Of a stretch of 64,000 bases of DNA, positions 32,540 through 45,000 are shown piece after piece; positions within the stretch are counted from its first letter, which is position 1, and each line of letters starts with the position of its first letter. The notes under the pieces were generated by a model that saw only the letters and a program-made list of their open reading frames with translations, had not been told where the DNA came from and did no database searches. The translations under genes and the position numbers were made by a program. The stretch is from Dioscorea cayenensis subsp. rotundata (Eukaryota > Streptophyta > Magnoliopsida > Dioscoreales > Dioscoreaceae), in assembly GCF_009730915.1 (NCBI RefSeq), contig NC_052481.1, forward strand, positions 4,154,001 to 4,218,000, written 5' to 3'.

Positions 32540-35436
32540 TCTAGACAAGTGCTCTCATGCAGTGATTCAAGGTTAAGCTTAACTCTCAATAAGATCAAAA
32601 GCTTTACAAGATATTTAATTAAAGAGATCTTTGGAGATCTTATATAAGAGGAGATAGCAATTAGGCCACTGCTATGAGAGTACACAGTCTAACTATCTAA
32701 TAATCTCCATGAAAATATAAAAAGCACATGGCCAAAGAGCGTGCCAACCCTGATTTTACTCAAGTGTTGGATAAGACATTTATTGAAGTTAAATTATGAT
32801 TTAAGAGTTATAGCTCAAAGCATAGCTTGCTACTACTCCTATCAGTTGGAAATTTTATTGAAACACCAATGTTCAAGTCTTACAAAGATATCTTAGTCTA
32901 TTATCTTATGAGATCTCAGGTTCTTCCTTTCATCTTTACCTATCTTTCACCTTGATTTTATAAAATCCATTGTTCATGCCTTCTTATTATTGTCTCGCTT
33001 GAAAACTTAATATTCATATAAATTCCTCATTGATAATCACTCTATACATATACTTTGTTGTCATGACTTAGGTTATAATTGTAATAGATGATAGTTAGAA
33101 TTGGACCAGCCCAGGGCCAATACTAGAGCTATGAAGATTTAAATCCTTTTGACAACGAAACCCAAGTAAGAAACCCCTTTTTTCTTGCAAAATGACCCCA
33201 CATTGAAAAATAGACAAAAAGCTCACACACTTATATATACTCTTTGCCTTGCCTTCTTGAATAAGTCTTTTGAGCTCATGCTGGATTGCATGTTCTGTAT
33301 CATACATGTGCACACACATTGTACATTTGGCAAACAGGCAAACAGTCAACAGCGCATGTGGTGATGGTCCTCACTTTGCTAGCGGTCTATATATATATAT
33401 ATCATTTCCATTTTATTTTTTTGCTTCTTTAATTATCAGTTGTTATCTCCAAACAAATAATCTTATAGCCATTAGATACATTCATCCTAATAGATCCTAT
33501 TTGGACAATTGGATAACCTCTCCCATATATATATATATATATATTGTTTTACTGGACCAAAATTAACTAAGCCATTTTTTTACTGTAGACCCTAACAGAG
33601 TTGGAAGTTCTTACTAAAAAAATCTCCTTTATCTCACTATCTTTTGTGTTGAAATGTGTTTTTCTTTCCACACTCTTTTCAGTCCCTTGCTACACCTTTA
33701 TCAAGTGAGAACACAGCCTGTTAGCAGAGCAAGAAAATTACACAGCTGAAGCACAATAAATTTCTAAAATGTATGCCTAATCTTTCGTTGAGAAGTAAGA
33801 ACTGCAAGTTCTTTTTCAGCTGTTTTTTTTTATAATATTTTTTAAGTGCCTTGTTTTACTTGGTCAATATGGCAATTAGTCAAAACATGGTACAATAGAT
33901 GAGATTTTTGAGGTTTTTTCCCCTCTATTTGATAAATTTGAAGGAACTTCCCTATCCAGTCTTTTGACTTTGGGTGGCTAGTAGTTTCAACATACAGGCT
34001 GAGAAGTTCATAAGACACAGTTAATTACAAATTATGTCTTCAGGATTTAATTTAGTTTCACATTTTCATGATCAGAATATTACTTTTTAGATTTTTGTTT
34101 CCAAAATAAAACATTGCCTATATGATCAAATGTAAATGTTGTGCTATCAAACTTTATGTCATTTCATGGAATGGAACCTAATTCATTTCACTTGTTAAAG
34201 CTCACAACTGCAGTGTTTAGATATATTTTTACATTGCACATGACTCTTGAACTATTTGAGGCTTCTTTGAGTGATAATCTGTTTCCCTCATGGATCATGG
34301 TAACTTGTTTTGACTTGTGCAAGGTCTTACACTTTATGCAACTATAATCTTGACTTCTGATTTTTAATTTGTACAATGTTCTCAATAATTTGTAATTCTA
34401 TCATTGACTAACACATTTGGGATGTTTAGAATAAGACAGAGTTGTTGAAAAGGCCAACATGAAAATAAAGTCTTCTCCAACTTGTGGCTATCTTTGTCTG
34501 TCTTATCCAAGATCCAAACACCAGCTGCTCCATTTTTCTTCTTGTTTTAGTACTTACACCATGTGGTGGAAACTTGTTGTATATCCATCCAATTTTTAGT
34601 GCTTACCTGGCATTATATCAGCCATGTATTTTTGCAGCCAATTTTTAGTACTAGACATATATTTCTGCAGACTTGTTTAGGATAATTCACATTTGTCTCC
34701 AAGGTAATAATATTACTGTACATTTTGAGTACATATCCTTTGTCTTATCTTCCAATACCATCACACTTGAGCATGCAGTCCCTTAAATATGGAGAAAGAG
34801 CTATGATGGTGGCATTTCCTCCAATACGTGTACACATGATAAAATGACATGTAACTTGGAAGAAAGGAGCTTTTGATTCACATAATATTCTTAGAGGTTA
34901 GGTGAAGTAGTTGTCCTTTTGTAGGTTCATAGCTGACCAACCAAACATCAAGGTATCTCTTGTAAGAAAGGTTAATTAGAAATGTCCCCATAAACACATC
35001 ATGCAGTTCTACTCAGCAGAAATTATGACATTATATTTTCTAAATGATGCAATGTTTTAAAATATGAGATTGACATATATTCATTAAGAAATAAGGATGA
35101 GAAGGATGTTGATCTTGTTACTAACGGATGATATTGTTGAGTTAGCCCCACTTGGGAGGATCTATGAATAAATGTAGGTCCTATCCACATAATTAACAAT
35201 AAAAAAAACTATGTCAATATCTAGGAGTTACCGTGCATATGAAGTGAGAAACTAGGATGAAGTGAAGGGAAAGACTCAAGAGCTAGGACAGGATAAACTA
35301 GGATTTCATTCAAACTTTGGGTAGAGGATTGTTGCAAAAAGTTCTTGTTTGATCCTTCATTTGATTCCTTCTTGACGTCTTTTGTTTTTCATCTCTTATG
35401 GGATGATGCGTGTGTTACGTCCCTCCATTAGTGATT
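32540..35436. other. Intergenic, no gene seen
   Basis: No sustained coding frame. Short (AT)n runs lie near 33389-33402 and 33525-33544. The frames at 33095-33566 and 34141-34385 are short and carry no motif I can name. A remnant of a gene cannot be excluded. Confidence 0.45.
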
Positions 35437-35444
35437 GTTGTTAC

Positions 35445-36354
35445 CAAGGTTGTCAGACCCGGCCCGGGCAATGACCCGGCTAAGCCCAGGGGTCAGGGGT
35501 CAATGGGTTCAACCGGGTCGAACCGGGGTTGAACCGGGGTCAATAATTAAATATAAAAAAATATTATAATAATTAATAATAAGCAAATATAATATTAAAT
35601 CCATAATTATATTATAAAAAGCCCCTGCTCAAATTTGATATTTAAATTGATAAATGACCTTATATATGATGAGAGTTTTTCTAATTTTAGTCATTTATTT
35701 TTTTACATTTTTTTAAATATTTACAAATTTAATATATTAATATATAATTATCAAACTTCTCCCGTGTTATTTATTTATTTATTTGTTTATTGGTTGATTT
35801 TATTAAGATAAATAAGAAATTTAATTCATTAATTCTTATATCTCAATTGAGTTTTTATTTTTTTGTTTTTAAATTTTCTTATATTTTTTTATTTAATTAG
35901 AATACTTTTAATTTTATATTTTTTTATAATAAAAATTACACTCATTTATTGTTTTATTTTCTTAATAAATTAAATTTTTTTAGAAAGTATTTACATAATA
36001 CATTAATATATTTTATTTTTTTAAATGTTAATTTTTTTGTTGGTATATATATATATATATATTGTAATTCTATTTATTGATTATAAATTATAAATTAATA
36101 TTAATAAATATACACGATTTTTGTGGTTTTTTTAATGAGAAAAATAATCATAAATTATTAAATATTGTAAAAAATTAAACATTATGACTCGATTGACCCG
36201 TAGGGTCAACCGGTTCCCGATTGAACCGCCCTGGGTCACCGGGTTAACACCGGGTTTTTTAATACCCGGGTCAATAGGGATATCTGGGCAGACACTACTG
36301 GCTCCTGGTTTTTCCGGTTGAACCGGCCGGGCCGGTCCGGGTCAAACAACATTG
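35445..36354. mobile_element. hAT-type non-autonomous element with GC-rich ends, 910 bp
   Basis: A perfect 8-bp target duplication, GTTGTTAC, lies at 35437-35444 and 36355-36362. The ends CAAGGTTGTCAGACCCGG and, reversed, CAATGTTGTTTGACCCGG match at 15 of 18 positions. The terminal 100-160 bases on each side are packed with GGGTCAACCGGG-type words in both orientations, and the middle is almost pure A/T. Eight-base duplications define hAT. There is no coding capacity. Confidence 0.9.
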
Positions 36355-36362
36355 GTTGTTAC

Positions 36363-37393
36363 TATTGTGGTTGTATATTTTTAGTTGAATCTAGAAAGGA
36401 TTTTGTTATCTTATTGTTAACATAGTGGAAATGTTTTGAAATGGTTTTAATATCCCGTGGTTTTTTACCTTTTGTTTTTCACACTAAATAGTGTCCTCAT
36501 TTGTATGTTTTGATTGACTTTAACAATATTCGCTTTAAACCCCATTTTTTACATAAAAAGAGTCATATTAAAGACTACAATATCACGACTATAATGCTAG
36601 AGAATTTTTTACAGAACCCCGTATTTATTCCAGAGAATCTCCTAATTGTTCCAGAGCAACTAGAAGGAGAACACCGATAGACATATGCCGGTGCAGAGGT
36701 CATAAAGATTACAGGTAGAAATTTCTGATTTTAGCATTTTTGCTATAATACCCCTGCAAATTAATTGCTACAGTAATTTTTATATATATGAAAAAATAAC
36801 CACAGTAACTCCATAAAAAAAGGGACCAGTTTTCTGAATTGTTATTGTCCTTCTCTCCGACAGACGTGCATTTCTAGGTTTTGGATATCAATGATTTGTC
36901 ACATTAAGTATGAATTTACCTAATGAAGAACTAATGCTTGACTTCTATTTCCATAGCTGGGAAGTAAATGATATTATATGTCCACCATCCTCTGTCTCTC
37001 TCTCTCTCTCCAAATTTGTTTGCTTAAGCTACTACCAACCCCAATTTTAAATTAGTATAGGGTTTCTCTGATGTTTATTTCAGCTGTCATTACTTTGTAT
37101 AATAAATGAGGACTCCATATACTGCCATTCATACATCTTTATCTCATGAAATAAATAATTGCTTCAAACTTCCAAATGGAGGTAGTATGAAAACTTTACA
37201 ACCAAATATGATACTTAATTTTTACATCATCAAATCAATGAATTCAGTATTTGTGCTTCCTCTTCTATATATATGTCTTCACTTCCTGATCTAAAATACA
37301 TCTGATTCAAGAAATAAGCCTGCAATCATGAAGAAACCAATCAAACTTTAATAAAACTGATAAAATATATAGAACAATATTATTAGTTAGAGA
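36363..37393. other. Intergenic 3' of the MYB gene, no gene seen
   Basis: AT-rich. GCTACAGTAATTTTTATATATATG at about 36770 resembles the CTACAGT-rich LTR relics elsewhere in the window. A short CT run lies near 36993-37010. Confidence 0.5.
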
Positions 37394-37560
37394 GGACCGG
37401 GGCATAGCCCAACGGTACCTACTTAGCATTGAATTTGAGAGGTCTCGAGTTCGAGCCTCTCAACTTGCAATGTATAATGTCCCCTGTGGGAGTTCAGTGT
37501 AAAGAGCCGCATGCATGCAGGGGGATTTTATCCTTAAAAAGTCTATAAGTTATAAGTTAA
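37394..37560 (+). mobile_element. tRNA-derived SINE
   Basis: GGACCGGGGCATAGCCCAACGG carries a box A-like word (TAGCCCAACGG, 37405-37415), and 42 bases later comes a box B-like word (GAGTTCGAGCC, 37447-37457), the internal RNA polymerase III promoter of a tRNA. No acceptor-stem pairing or CCA-ready 3' end follows. Instead there is a non-tRNA body (GTCCCCTGTGGGAGTTCAG). That is SINE structure, not a tRNA gene. The 3' border is approximate. It sits head-to-tail against the 3' end of the MYB gene, within about 60-220 bases of the stop codon. Confidence 0.7.
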
Positions 37561-37615
37561 CTTGACTAACAACACTTATCACTTTCGTAATAAAAAAAAA
37601 TTTAAAAAAAAAAAC

Positions 37616-38602
37616 TCACTCAAGAATGTCTTTCCATCCAAGTTCGTTGTCCAGGTTCTCTAAGTTCAGTTCATCCCAATCTCTTGAACTGTTACAGTCT
37701 TCAGTCCAGTTCATATGATCTTGTATATCCTTCTGATTTTCAGGTGAGACTGGAACCACTGAAGGTGCAGGATTGGCAGAGTAATTACCAAAGAGACCAT
37801 TATTAGAGCCTGGACTATCAGGATTTGAAATCACTGCAGGCACTGACAATGCATCCTGAGAAACTCCCATTGATCCATGAACAAGCCCCTGATCAAATTG
37901 GTCATTGACTTGATGAGTTCCAATCAAAGCTGATGATGATTCCATAGTTGGATAGCGACAAGCTAAAAACTGCATCAGAATTTGAAGCAGCTGAAGTTTT
38001 GCAAGATTTGCAGCATCTGCTTGTAATCTGAGAGCATTTATATCAGTAGAGCATGTTAAGCTGTCATTGGAGTTTGTCGAAGCTAAGACTAAATTACGCA
38101 GAGAAGAAAACAGATTGAGATCAGTTCTCGGCTGATGTGTAACTGGATCAATACCCATTTGCAGGAGCTTCTTCTTCAGGTGAGTGTTCCAGTAATTCTT
38201 GATCTCATTATCAGTTCTTCCGGGTAAATGAGCAGCCATTGTTGACCACCTACAAAGAGTAATCAGCATCACAGCATTAGTTACTTTTTTACGCTCCTTT
38301 GATACGCGCTAGTCTATTTTAACAGGAAATAAAAATTACTTATTTCCAAGAATGGAATGGAGATGAATTATGAGTCTTTGTTCTTCATCATCGAATCGCC
38401 CTCGCTTAATATCCGGACGTAAATAATTTATCCACCGGAGTCTGCAGCTCTTGCCACTCCTGTTAAGTCCGGCGAGCTTAGGAAGCTGTATCCAACTCCC
38501 TTGGCCGTGTTTCTGTATGTGTTCGATGAGAATCTTGTCCTCCTCCGGCGTCCATGGGCCTTTCTTGATGCCGATTTCTTCGCAACACGGTGGCCTTCTC
38601 AT
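37616..38602 (-). CDS. R2R3-MYB transcription factor, MYB53/92/93-like
   Basis: Two exons, 38602-38340 and 38249-37616, join in phase (AA|G before W89) to 298 codons plus stop. R2 has tryptophans W17, W37 and W57; R3 has F70, W89 and W108, the normal R2R3 pattern. The second helix region reads [12 protein letters not shown]: Ser replaces the usual Cys49. The linker [18 protein letters not shown] and the later [17 protein letters not shown] motif (about 162-177) are typical of the subgroup containing MYB53, MYB92 and MYB93, regulators of suberin deposition and root branching in Arabidopsis. The C-terminus is acidic ([20 protein letters not shown]) and suits an activation domain. The usual first intron within R2 is absent; only the R3 intron is present. 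The bHLH-binding signature is not seen. Family is sure; the subgroup is likely. Confidence 0.95.
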
Positions 38603-38734
38603 TGATCAGGCTGTTTTCAACCCTTCAAATTGAGATAAATTTCTTTGCTATGAATGGTGCAACTAGCTATTTTTTTTAAAATAGAAGCAAGGTTTAGTAG
38701 GTATGTGCATTGTTTGTTAGAGAAGTGCATTTGG

Positions 38735-38741
38735 TTTTATA
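38735..38741 (-). promoter_or_regulatory. TATA box of the MYB gene
   Basis: TATAAAA on the minus strand, 133 bases before the MYB start codon, in an otherwise mixed sequence. It implies a leader of about 100 bases. Confidence 0.55.
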
Positions 38742-38785
38742 GGGCTGTGGTGTTGAAAAAGATGGCAGGTTTGTGTGTGGGAGAC

Positions 38786-38816
38786 GCATCTCTTTCATGT
38801 AAAGAAAAAGAGATGC
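38786..38816. repeat. Inverted repeat in the MYB promoter
   Basis: GCATCTCTTT (38786-38795) and AAAGAGATGC (38807-38816) are exact complements separated by 11 bases, 45 bases upstream of the TATA box. It could be a paired protein site or a chance palindrome. Confidence 0.4.
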
Positions 38817-38819
38817 AAT

Positions 38820-39199
38820 GTATTCAAAACTAGTGTCTAGCTCTGGGGCATTGCACATGCATATAATTAAGTTGATGGAGTTGAATGTACATTGATATCA
38901 TTATCTAATCACAGTTTGCATGGAAATTTTGATATATATGCACAATAAGTGTTTGCTGTTATTGAATAAAAATATTTAAAAACTAATTTTACAATCATTA
39001 ATATTAATGAAACCTTATCATTAGTTCCAAACAGGCAGAAAACATCAATAGTTTTAGCTTCATCAGCATTTTGCTAACTGAAGCTATGGACATTTATTTA
39101 GTTATTTATTAAAAAAAAAAAAAAGATTCTTACCTAGAGATCTTTCATGGTGTAAATGAAATGAAAAACAGAAACAAAAACATGAGAATTATCTTTGTT
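38820..39199. other. Spacer between the MYB promoter and the ABCB stop codon
   Basis: AT-rich with an A-run at about 39110-39124. It must hold the ABCB 3' untranslated region on the minus strand, but no clear poly(A) signal stands out among the A/T runs. Confidence 0.5.
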
Positions 39200-42100
39200 C
39201 TATTCATGGTTTAGTTGCTGTAAGCTGATCAACTTGTAATAAGCTCCATTTCTATGCTCTACAAGAGTCTTATGGTTCCCCTGCTCAATGATCTTCCCAT
39301 CTTGCAAAACTGATATGATATCAGCATTCTGCACAGTCGATAACCGATGCGCAACCATGATTGTAGTTCTCGCTTGCATGACATTATCGAGTGCCCGTTG
39401 GACAATGTTTTCTGATTCAACATCGAGCGCACTCGTAGCCTCGTCGAGAAGCAAAATGGCGGGGTTCTTGATGATGGCTCTAGCAATGGCGATACGTTGC
39501 TTTTGTCCACCGGAGAGTTGGATGCCACGCTCTCCAACCTTGGTTGAGTAGCCTTCTGGGAGGGCACTAATGAAAGAATGCGCATTTGAGATCTTCGCGG
39601 CCTCGATAATCTCTGCCTCTGATGCATCATCCTTGCCATAAAAGATGTTTTCGTATATTGTTGTTGCAAATAGAGCAGGCTCCTGTTGAACAAGACCGAT
39701 GCGGTTCCGAAGGGACTGCAGTTTAAACTCCCTGATATCTCTAGCTGCAGATTACCAGAAATAACATGCAAATATGAAGATCTCCACACAAAAAAATTGA
39801 AAATTCACTTTTATAAAAACGAGTGAAAATAAAATTAACACCAGCACATACCATCAATCATAACTTTCCCTGCAGTGGGATCATAGAATCTAAGAATAAG
39901 AGAAAGAACCGTGCTCTTCCCGGAGCCACTCATCCCAACCAATGCCATGGTTTTCCCAGAATTCACTGTCAAATCCAAATCTCTGAAGATCATATCACCT
40001 GGCCTTGAAGGGTAGCAAAACTCCACTCCCTTCAGCTCAACCATCCCACTAATATTTCCCGCATCAACCCCTGTGTCGCTCACCACCCCACTGCTCCTGT
40101 CCATCAATTCAAAAATTGATTCCACCATCTGATTCCCTTGGATAATATCTGGGAACAATGCCAAGGCCTCTGCCACGGCAAATGCAGTAATAATCAAGAC
40201 CATAAAGCATCTAATGACAGATAGGAAGCTGATAAGTTCTTTGGCTATCAATACTGAGCTGTACCTGAAAATTTTACACCAGGAAACACTTTGCAAGGAG
40301 AAACATAGGCCTAGGAATCCAAATTTATCTTTAACCAAGACTAAGTTTAACATACCACATTGCCAGGCCATAAGAGGAGAAGAGACAGAACTGAGAGAAA
40401 CCATAGACAATGCCTGTGATATGGCCACGTCGGTGAGAGCGCCTAGCAGGTTCATCCAGCTCACTGGCATATACTTTCAGAACTTTATCTTCCAAGCAAA
40501 ATGATGCAACTGTGCGAATGTTGCTCACAGCCTCTGCAGCAAGCATGTTAGGTTTCAAATAAGTCTTGCTGAAATCGCCACCAAATCCTCTTAAGAAAAA
40601 TTGCTGCAGTTTGAGAAACAAATGTTAAACTAGAGATGACGCTTCAACTTGTTTTTGGGTTCCTAGATGGTGAATGTGACGTGAATGAGAAATGATACCT
40701 CACTAATATTTGCACCGATTAAAAATGGAAAGGTGGCCACGATTACGAGAGTCAACCTCCAATTTAACATGAAAGTGATGACGAATGATGTTGTGATCAA
40801 TCCAGCATTATGTAGAAGAATATGAGAGCGATCAACAACTATCGTTCGAAGCAGAGTTGCATCAGTTTCTAGACAAGACGACAGAAATGTGCTGGTATGA
40901 CTAGTATCATCAAACCATCCAATCTCATTTTGTAGAATAGCTGGGATTCAATTGTTTATACCGAAGTCAATTAGATGTTTGCAAAGATCTTACAACATGA
41001 TAAGATGTGCTCAATGACAAGAAAATACTAGTTAAAAGATTCACACGGTCGAGCATTAGAGTAATCAGTCTATTATGATTATCACTAAAAAAAAAAGCAA
41101 TTTATGTTTTTCATTCCAATGAATCTGAACTGTATAAGCACTCATACTTCCACATAATCCTAAATTGAATTCAATAATGATTTCTGAACTTATTTGTTGA
41201 CGTTCGCTTAGATGGTCAACAGAAAAATAACAGAAAGAAACAGCACAAGTTTACCTCTAAAAATCTTCTCGCGGACACGGAGAGCAAGTCTCTCGCCCAT
41301 GATCCCAAAGTTGACATGCTGCACTGTATGAAAGACCAAGATAGAAAGAGAAGCACCACAGAAAAGGAAAACATTCTTCCTTATCTCCCTCTGGGTGCTC
41401 TCCCAGTCCATGTAGTAGGCAACAAGAGCCTGTGTCATCCAAAATGTTAATAATGGCATCTGAGCACCAGTCACAAAGGCACCAATGGTGCCAAACATAC
41501 CAAAGATCCAATCAGGAGCAACCAGGGAATACAGTCTTCTGAGAGAAACAGACTTCACTTTCAGTTTCTCAGTTGCCTCCAAATGATAATAGTTAAAGGA
41601 ATCCTTATCAGAGCAGAAACTGTGAAACTGTCTATCAGAGCCTCTGCACCAAAACATGAAAGAAAACAGAACACTGATCAACTCTCACAAATACGCAATA
41701 AGATATGACAGTTGTAGAGACCACTCAATATAATCACTAACCTTTTAGAATGTCCAATGACTGATGACCCTTGCACAGAACCAGATTCTTGAAACTGAAT
41801 TAGTGATCGATAGGTGCTCTGTGGGTCAAGCATGAGCTCATCATGTGTTCCAATCTCCACAATCTTCCCATGTTGGACAACTGCAATTACATTTGCATTC
41901 CTAATTGTTGACAGACGATGTGTCACTATCACCGTCGTGCATCCCACCATTGCACAGTTAAGCCCCTCTTGTATGCTCTTCTCCGACTCTGCATCAAGCG
42001 CACTAGTGGCTTCATCAAGGAGGAGGATTCTGGGGTTCTTGAGAATTGCTCTTGCAATTGCAATCCGCTGCTTCTGTCCTCCTGATAGTTGGATTCCGCG

Positions 42101-44960
42101 TTCACCAACCTGCATCAAATCATCTCTAAATAACACTCTCACAGCTAAATGAAACAAGGCAGTAAATTTATAACCTGTGTCTCGTATTTATCAGGAAGGT
42201 TGTCGATGAACGACTTGGCATTTGATAGTGCAGTAGCACGAAAGATCTCCTCCAAAGTAGCGTCTTCCTTTCCATGGAGGATGTTCTCACGGATGCTCAT
42301 GGAAAAAAGAGCAGGCTCTTGGTTAACCAACCCAATCTGTTGCCTCAGCCATTTCAGCTCTAACCTCTTGATGTCATGGCCATCCAGGAGTATACATCCA
42401 GAGAGAGGTTCGTAAAAACGTGCAATCAAGGAGATGATTGTACTCTTTCCAGAACCACTCCCACCAACAAGTGCGACAATTTTCCCTGCCGGGATGTCCA
42501 GAGTAAGCCCATCAAAGATAAGGACATCAGGCCTTGAAGGATAGCTATAACACAGGTCGCATAGCTGAATGTGCCCATCCACTTGATCCAAAGTATCTCC
42601 AGAGACTTTGCATGCTTTGTTAAACGCATTCCTCTCTATCATCTCCAAGATGGGGTATGCTGCTGCTTTGGCCTTGATGACTGCTGAGATGTTTGATGCT
42701 GCCTGTCCTAGTGACCTGCAACAATCCAATTCCAGAGCAAATTGCCTTTCAAACATTATGGTATTACATAGTTGAAACATTCGTTTAGATATGGGATAAT
42801 GGTCCAATTTCAAACTTCAGAGCCTTACAAGCCAGCCACAAAGACAATGATGATTGTGGTGAATGCTTCTGCCCCATTGCAAATGCCCTTGTGAACAATA
42901 CCACTGGTGAACCAGATAAGCAATGCCCATGAACAAGACAGCACACCATACACAGAACCCAGTCCGAGACCTTTGGCCCAAGCAACCTTGATCCCATATC
43001 TGTAAGTTTTTGAGAGCGCATTCATGTATGACTTCACAGCTTTCTCTTCTCCTACAAACGCTTGAACAGTGCGGATGTTTCCGATCACCTGCATTGCACA
43101 AATATCATATACAACTGCTGTCCACTGCACCGAATTTCACAAATAAAATAGAAGTATCAAAGATAAGGAAACAGGACCTCCTCTGCAATCTCTCCGGCCT
43201 CAACACAAGATTTCCGCACTTTGGCAACAAAAACAGCAGTGGCATAAGCAAATATGGCACCAGAAACTGCAATCAAGGGAACAACAGACAGTGTAACAAG
43301 GCTTATTTGCCAAATGTGAATGAATCCGATTGCAGAACCCACGACGAAGCGGCTCATACAGTGCACAATCTTCCCTATCTGCAAACACAATTTAAAGCAA
43401 ACTCACGACATCTATTGCACAAAGTGATTATAGCAATGCAATCCTTAGGAGAATTTAATCATCAATAACAGTCATCTTTCACAGAATTCATACAATCAAT
43501 TCTATGTATGAAAAAGGAACCTAATGAACCTTACGCAATAAAATGTCAGAACCTTTTTAAGATAAACTGATTTCAAGTTGAAAGAGAGAAAATTTTGCAG
43601 CAAATTCATATAAGACCAAATAATTTAAACTATTGCCACTGCTAAAAACACTGATTTATGACCTAGAAATTAGGAATCAATCAATAGTTCAGAATCAAGA
43701 GCATTCATTCTTAAATCCCACTGAATCTATGATTTCGCTATCAATTTAACCACTGAATTAGAAAAGGCAAAAAATTTCTCATGCTGTGCAAATCCACAAA
43801 TACTCATACTCACAAATCCCAAAGAAATGCAAACAAATTGCAGACTAGAAACATGCAAACAATTAGATATGATGAAAAAAATCATGATCAAGATAATCGA
43901 ATGCTCTCAAAGGAACAATTACGTATTCCAAACCCTACAGCTATAAATTTCAAATCAACTGAACTTTGAACGCACTAGTTCGCCAATGGCCATGGCAATG
44001 GCGGCGGTCGGAGTGGTGGGAACCAAAAGAAGAACCCTAGCCTGCCATCAGGATGGCCGTGGTCGGAGAAGTGGCTTCGCCGCCGGCCATGAAGCCGGCG
44101 GCGGAGCCCAAACTCGGCGGGTCGAGAGAAAAGTGCTTTTTGAGTGAGAAATTAATCAATATAATAACAATTCTATCTATTTTAATAATATTTTTTTTTT
44201 TTAATTATTTTAAATAATAAATTTATTAAAATAAATTTAAAATTCTATTTAATATTTTGAAATTGTAGCTTTAAAATTTATAATAATATGAAGATTTCAG
44301 GAATAAAAAAGCTTTTTCTTTTTAACTTTTTATTTATGACTAGGGGTGGCAATAATCTGTCCGGACTTGCCTCTGAGCTTTTGTCCGACCGGAATAAAAA
44401 GGGTTTTGGACATAAGATTTCGAAATCGCGGTAGGGTCCCGGACATGGATTGATTGTCCGGATTTAAATCCGGTGGTCCCGGACAGTAGAAATTCGGATA
44501 ACGTACCCTTTTAACCCTTAAAAGCTTTAAAAGTCTGCACAACCCAGTCCCATTTGTTTTATGCCCATTCTTCAAAAAAACTTTAAACATATATTGTTTT
44601 TTTCTATTAAAGACTTAGATTTTTTTCTATAATTTGAGTTGAGTTTTTGGATTATTGATTTTTTGCATTTAATGTGAATTAAATTATTTTTGTATAATTT
44701 AATATTTGAGCTGAACTTAAAAAATAAACTTTATAGAATTCGGACAAATTTGGACATCCGGACAACCCTGGGTTTTAAAAATAAACGGGGTTTTGGACAT
44801 GCTAAGTTTGTCCGGATTTCACAAACCCAGTGAGTCCGGACACAAGTTTTTTTATTTATATTAGTAGTTGTCCGGACCCGGTTTTGTCCGGACCCGAATT
44901 TTTGCCACCCCTATTTATGACTCTTGAAATATAGTAAAATTATTTGTCACCCCAACACCC

Positions 44961-45000
<40 letters not shown>

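Noticed and set aside
37394-37470. A tRNA gene (A and B boxes present)
   Set aside because: The stretch after box B does not complete an acceptor stem and the anticodon arm does not pair. The boxes fit a SINE better.
41814-42415. Plus-strand frames opposite the ABCB exons, as at 39288 and 43010
   Set aside because: They are antisense shadows of the conserved ABC transporter exons.
44330-44590. Minus-strand frame of 86 codons in ABCB intron 3
   Set aside because: It lies almost wholly inside the hAT MITE and reads its subterminal repeats.
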